Below are positions 40,978-43,395 of a DNA stretch of 43,395 nucleotides, in pieces; position 1 is the first letter of the stretch, and each line of letters begins with the position of its first letter. The notes below the pieces were generated by a model, which was not told the DNA's origin, did not search any database, and saw only the letters and a list, made by a program, of their open reading frames with translations. A program made the position numbers and the translations under genes. The stretch is taken from assembly GCA_013824245.1 (NCBI GenBank), contig PNNN01000011.1, positions 1 to 43,395 on the forward strand, in the 5' to 3' direction. The stretch is from Chlorobiaceae bacterium (GTDB lineage: Bacteria; Bacteroidota; Ignavibacteria; UBA10030; SZUA-254).

Positions 40978-41201
40978 TGTCGGTTATTTGGATATTAGTT
41001 GGATTCAGTGTTTTCGTTGCAGTTAGTTTTTTGTTTTTGTTTATATGGGCTGTGAGGAACGGTCAATACGATGATAAATATACGCCATCGGTCAGAATTC
41101 TTTTTGATGATGAAAAGAAAAATATTACTACGAATCAAACATCGGGAAATAATGTAAAAGGATCCGTCGATTATGGAAATGCAAACGATCAAGTACGATA
41201 A
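40977..41201 (+). CDS. ccoS: cbb3 oxidase assembly protein CcoS
   Basis: This 74-aa protein has one N-terminal transmembrane helix (about residues 3-26, ILVGFSVFVAVSFLFLFIWAV). The family motif YDDKYTPSVRILFDDE follows, then a polar tail longer than in many relatives. CcoS is needed for heme and copper insertion into CcoN. The start overlaps the ccoI stop by 1 nt, and its end overlaps the ccoNO start by 29 nt, so all three are tightly coupled. Confidence 0.9.
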   Translation: MSVIWILVGFSVFVAVSFLFLFIWAVRNGQYDDKYTPSVRILFDDEKKNITTNQTSGNNVKGSVDYGNANDQVR

Positions 41202-43284
41202 CGGTATCGTTCGAAATTTTACGATTGCAACAATGGTGTGGGGGATTGTAGCAATGACAGTCGGGTTGACAATAGCTTTCCAATTATTCGATCCGATATA
41301 CAATGCAAAACTCCAATACCTTACTTTCGGACGCCTTCGACCGTTGCACACAAATTCAATCATCTTCGCGTTCGTTGGAAATGGAATTTTTATGGGGCTT
41401 TACTATTCGCTCCAGCGATTATGCAAAGCCCGGATGTTTAGCGATGTCCTAAGCAAGATTCATTTCTGGGGATGGCAAATCATAATCGTTGCCGCCGCTG
41501 TGTCTCTGCCGTTAGGAATTTCCACTGCGAAGGAATATGCCGAGCTTGAGTGGCCCATTGATATTGCAATTACACTGATCTGGGTAGTGCTTACTATTAA
41601 TGTCGTCGGCACAATCATCAAGCGGCGCGAGAAACATATGTACGTTGCAATCTGGTTTTATCTTGCAACATTGGTAACAGTTACAGTTCTTCATATTGTC
41701 AATTCAATAGAAATACCTGTTTCATTAACTAAAAGTTATCCGGTATATGCGGGAGTTCAAGACGCGCTCGTGCAGTGGTGGTATGGACATAACGCGGTTG
41801 CTTTTTTTCTTACTACTCCATACTTAGGATTGATGTATTACTTTTTGCCCAAAGCGGCAAACCGTCCCGTTTATTCATACCGACTTTCGATAGTTCATTT
41901 TTGGTCACTTATATTTATTTATATCTGGGCAGGACCTCATCATCTGCTTTACACCGCACTTCCGGATTGGGCGCAATCATTAGGAACAGTATTCTCTATA
42001 ATGCTAATTGCTCCATCTTGGGGTGGCGCCATCAACGGATTGCTTACGCTCCGCGGCGCGTGGGATAAAGTTCGCGAAGATCCGATTTTGAAATTCATGG
42101 TGGTTGCCGTTACAGCATACGGTATGGCAACGTTAGAAGGTCCAGCGCTTTCCCTGAAGAACGTAAATGCACTTTCGCATTACACAGATTGGACAATCGC
42201 GCATGTACATGTTGGCGCATTGGGCTGGAATGGATTTCTTACGTTCGGAATTGTTTACTGGCTTATCCCGCGAATGTGGGGAACAAATCTTTTTTCTAAG
42301 AAACTCGCAAACCTGCATTTTTGGCTCGGCACTCTCGGTATTGTTTTCTATACTGTGCCGCTGTACTGGGCTGGTGTTACACAGTCACTAATGTGGAAAC
42401 AATTCACCACCTTCGGTGTTCTCCAGTATCCTAATTTTTTAGAAACTGTTCTTCAAATTATACCGATGTATATTCTTCGTGCGTTCGGCGGAACGCTTTA
42501 CCTTACCGGCGCGTGCATAATGTGTTATAATATGTTTAAAACCGTTCGCTCAGGGAAATTGATAAAGGAAGAAGAAGTACAGGTTCCCGCCGCGTGGGTT
42601 GATGAGCATATCTCTAAAGATAACAAACATCGATGGCTTGAAAAACGTCCGATTCAATTTGCTGTCGTTTCTCTTGTCGTAATTTTAATCGGTGGATTGA
42701 TAGAAATTATTCCAACATTTTTAATCAAATCTAATATCCCAACAATCGCATCGGTGAAACCATATACACCTCTCGAATTACAAGGACGCGATATTTATCT
42801 TCGTGAAGGATGCAATACTTGCCACTCACAGATGATTCGACCTTTTCGATCCGAGACAGAGCGCTATGGCGACTATTCTAAGGCGGGTGAGTTCGTTTAC
42901 GATCATCCGTTTCTCTGGGGTTCGAAGCGCACAGGTCCCGATCTTCATCGCGAAGGGAAAAAATATCCTAACCTCTGGCACTTTATGCACATGGACGATC
43001 CGCGTTCGGTCTCGCCGGGATCTATAATGCCGTCTTATCCATGGTTATTCACACAGGATCTGGATAACTCGACACTCGAATCAAAAATTAGAGCGATGCA
43101 AAGTTTGGGCGTTCCATATCCTAAAGGATTTGATTCGTTGGCGCTAACCGATTTACAGAGCCAGGCAGAAATAATTGCCATTGATCTTCAAAAACAAAAA
43201 ATACCTGCCGATCCTTCAAAGGAGATTATCGCAGTTATCGCATATCTCCAGCGGCTTGGCACCGACATTCAGGTACAAAAGTAG
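41173..43284 (+). CDS. ccoNO: Fused cbb3-type cytochrome c oxidase subunits I and II (CcoN-CcoO)
   Basis: This 703-aa protein joins the catalytic CcoN (about residues 1-470, 12 transmembrane helices) and the membrane-anchored monoheme cytochrome CcoO (about 490-700). CcoN heme and CuB ligands are visible in RPLHTNSIIFAF, WWYGHNAVAFFLT, GPHHLLYTALPDWAQ and HYTDWTIAHVHVGALGWNG. CcoO has the heme-c site C547-N-T-C550-H551 followed by SQMIRPFRSETERYG, with a likely axial Met in GSIMPSYPW. Such CcoNO fusions occur in Bacteroidota and relatives. It reduces oxygen at low concentration and pumps protons. The ccoS end overlaps its start. Confidence 0.96.
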   Translation: MEMQTIKYDNGIVRNFTIATMVWGIVAMTVGLTIAFQLFDPIYNAKLQYLTFGRLRPLHTNSIIFAFVGNGIFMGLYYSLQRLCKARMFSDVLSKIHFWGWQIIIVAAAVSLPLGISTAKEYAELEWPIDIAITLIWVVLTINVVGTIIKRREKHMYVAIWFYLATLVTVTVLHIVNSIEIPVSLTKSYPVYAGVQDALVQWWYGHNAVAFFLTTPYLGLMYYFLPKAANRPVYSYRLSIVHFWSLIFIYIWAGPHHLLYTALPDWAQSLGTVFSIMLIAPSWGGAINGLLTLRGAWDKVREDPILKFMVVAVTAYGMATLEGPALSLKNVNALSHYTDWTIAHVHVGALGWNGFLTFGIVYWLIPRMWGTNLFSKKLANLHFWLGTLGIVFYTVPLYWAGVTQSLMWKQFTTFGVLQYPNFLETVLQIIPMYILRAFGGTLYLTGACIMCYNMFKTVRSGKLIKEEEVQVPAAWVDEHISKDNKHRWLEKRPIQFAVVSLVVILIGGLIEIIPTFLIKSNIPTIASVKPYTPLELQGRDIYLREGCNTCHSQMIRPFRSETERYGDYSKAGEFVYDHPFLWGSKRTGPDLHREGKKYPNLWHFMHMDDPRSVSPGSIMPSYPWLFTQDLDNSTLESKIRAMQSLGVPYPKGFDSLALTDLQSQAEIIAIDLQKQKIPADPSKEIIAVIAYLQRLGTDIQVQK

Positions 43285-43297
43285 GAAGGAGAAAAAA

Positions 43298-43395
43298 ATG
43301 TTTTCACAATATCTGCAACAGATCGAAGGTATTGCTACTTATCCGCTTATCTCTCTTTTCATCTTTATACCGTTCTTTATCATCGTTCTTTTTAT
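43298..43395 (+). CDS. Start of the next cbb3 oxidase subunit (CcoQ-like or CcoP), partial
   Basis: ATG at 43298 has a strong GGAAGGAG site upstream and lies 13 nt behind ccoNO. The 32 visible codons (MFSQYLQQIEGIATYPLISL, then FIFIPFFIIVLF) encode a short polar start and one hydrophobic helix, as in CcoQ or the N-terminal anchor of CcoP. The gene continues beyond the window, so the two cannot be separated. Confidence 0.75.
   Translation, partial: MFSQYLQQIEGIATYPLISLFIFIPFFIIVLF

Noticed and set aside
1-43395. CRISPR arrays, tRNA or rRNA genes, transposases, integrases
   Set aside because: No regularly spaced repeat array, no cloverleaf or rRNA-like sequence, and no transposase or integrase protein was recognised in the window.

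Overview
This window looks like a chromosomal piece from a Gram-negative bacterium of the Bacteroidota/Chlorobi/Ignavibacteriota side of the FCB group. The evidence is a roughly 40% G+C appearance, several promoters with a -7 element close to TAnnTTTG, lipid A genes (lpxB, lpxK), and a cbb3 oxidase whose CcoN and CcoO are fused and which sits behind a CcoI with an N-terminal zinc ribbon. The phylum is inferred; no rRNA or tRNA gene was seen. Everything from about 170 to 11670 is on the minus strand and everything from about 11.9 kb to the end is on the plus strand.

The minus-strand block (170-11670) is a phosphate-starvation regulon. In transcription order it holds a 179-aa membrane-anchored unknown, a small PH-like membrane protein, phoB, phoR, a phosphate-selective-type porin, pstS, pstC, pstA, pstB, an unlisted 39-aa membrane peptide ORF, and phoU. 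Two promoters, before the porin and before pstC, carry four hexamers spaced exactly 11 bp apart, and both have a -7 element 9 nt downstream. This looks like a PHO box read by the PhoB encoded between them.

The pst operon is interrupted between pstS and pstC by about 2 kb of accessory DNA. It holds an orphan MNT-type nucleotidyltransferase and a Panacea-domain antitoxin followed by a MazF/PemK-like candidate toxin. Two extra, in-frame copies of the 3' tail of pstS flank this cassette. The arrangement resembles repeated insertion at the end of pstS, with the tail restored each time, and no integrase is present.

The plus-strand block is mostly core metabolism with accessory inserts. It starts with a GlcNAc-kinase-like protein and a lipoprotein fusing a GH3 (NagZ-like) domain to a serine beta-lactamase-like domain, consistent with cell-wall recycling. 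Next come P5C dehydrogenase, a PD-(D/E)XK nuclease overlapping it by 4 nt, sucC, a DinB-fold protein and tpiA. These are followed by a GH2-like protein fused to a six-helix membrane domain whose nucleophile glutamate is replaced by arginine, then smc. Further on are a HAD phosphatase, an isoprenylcysteine-type methyltransferase, lpxB, lpxK, a gamma-glutamyl hydrolase-like amidotransferase, ppdK, queA, ispD, plsY and gpsA. The window ends in the cytochrome cbb3 oxidase operon (ccoI, ccoS, ccoNO and the start of the next small subunit).

The observations most worth following are the pstS-tail-flanked toxin-antitoxin cassette, the two PHO boxes, the GH2 pseudoenzyme (which also lacks a normal start codon for its signal peptide), a palindromic element inserted in frame inside the GH3/beta-lactamase gene, and two small hydrophobic ORFs.
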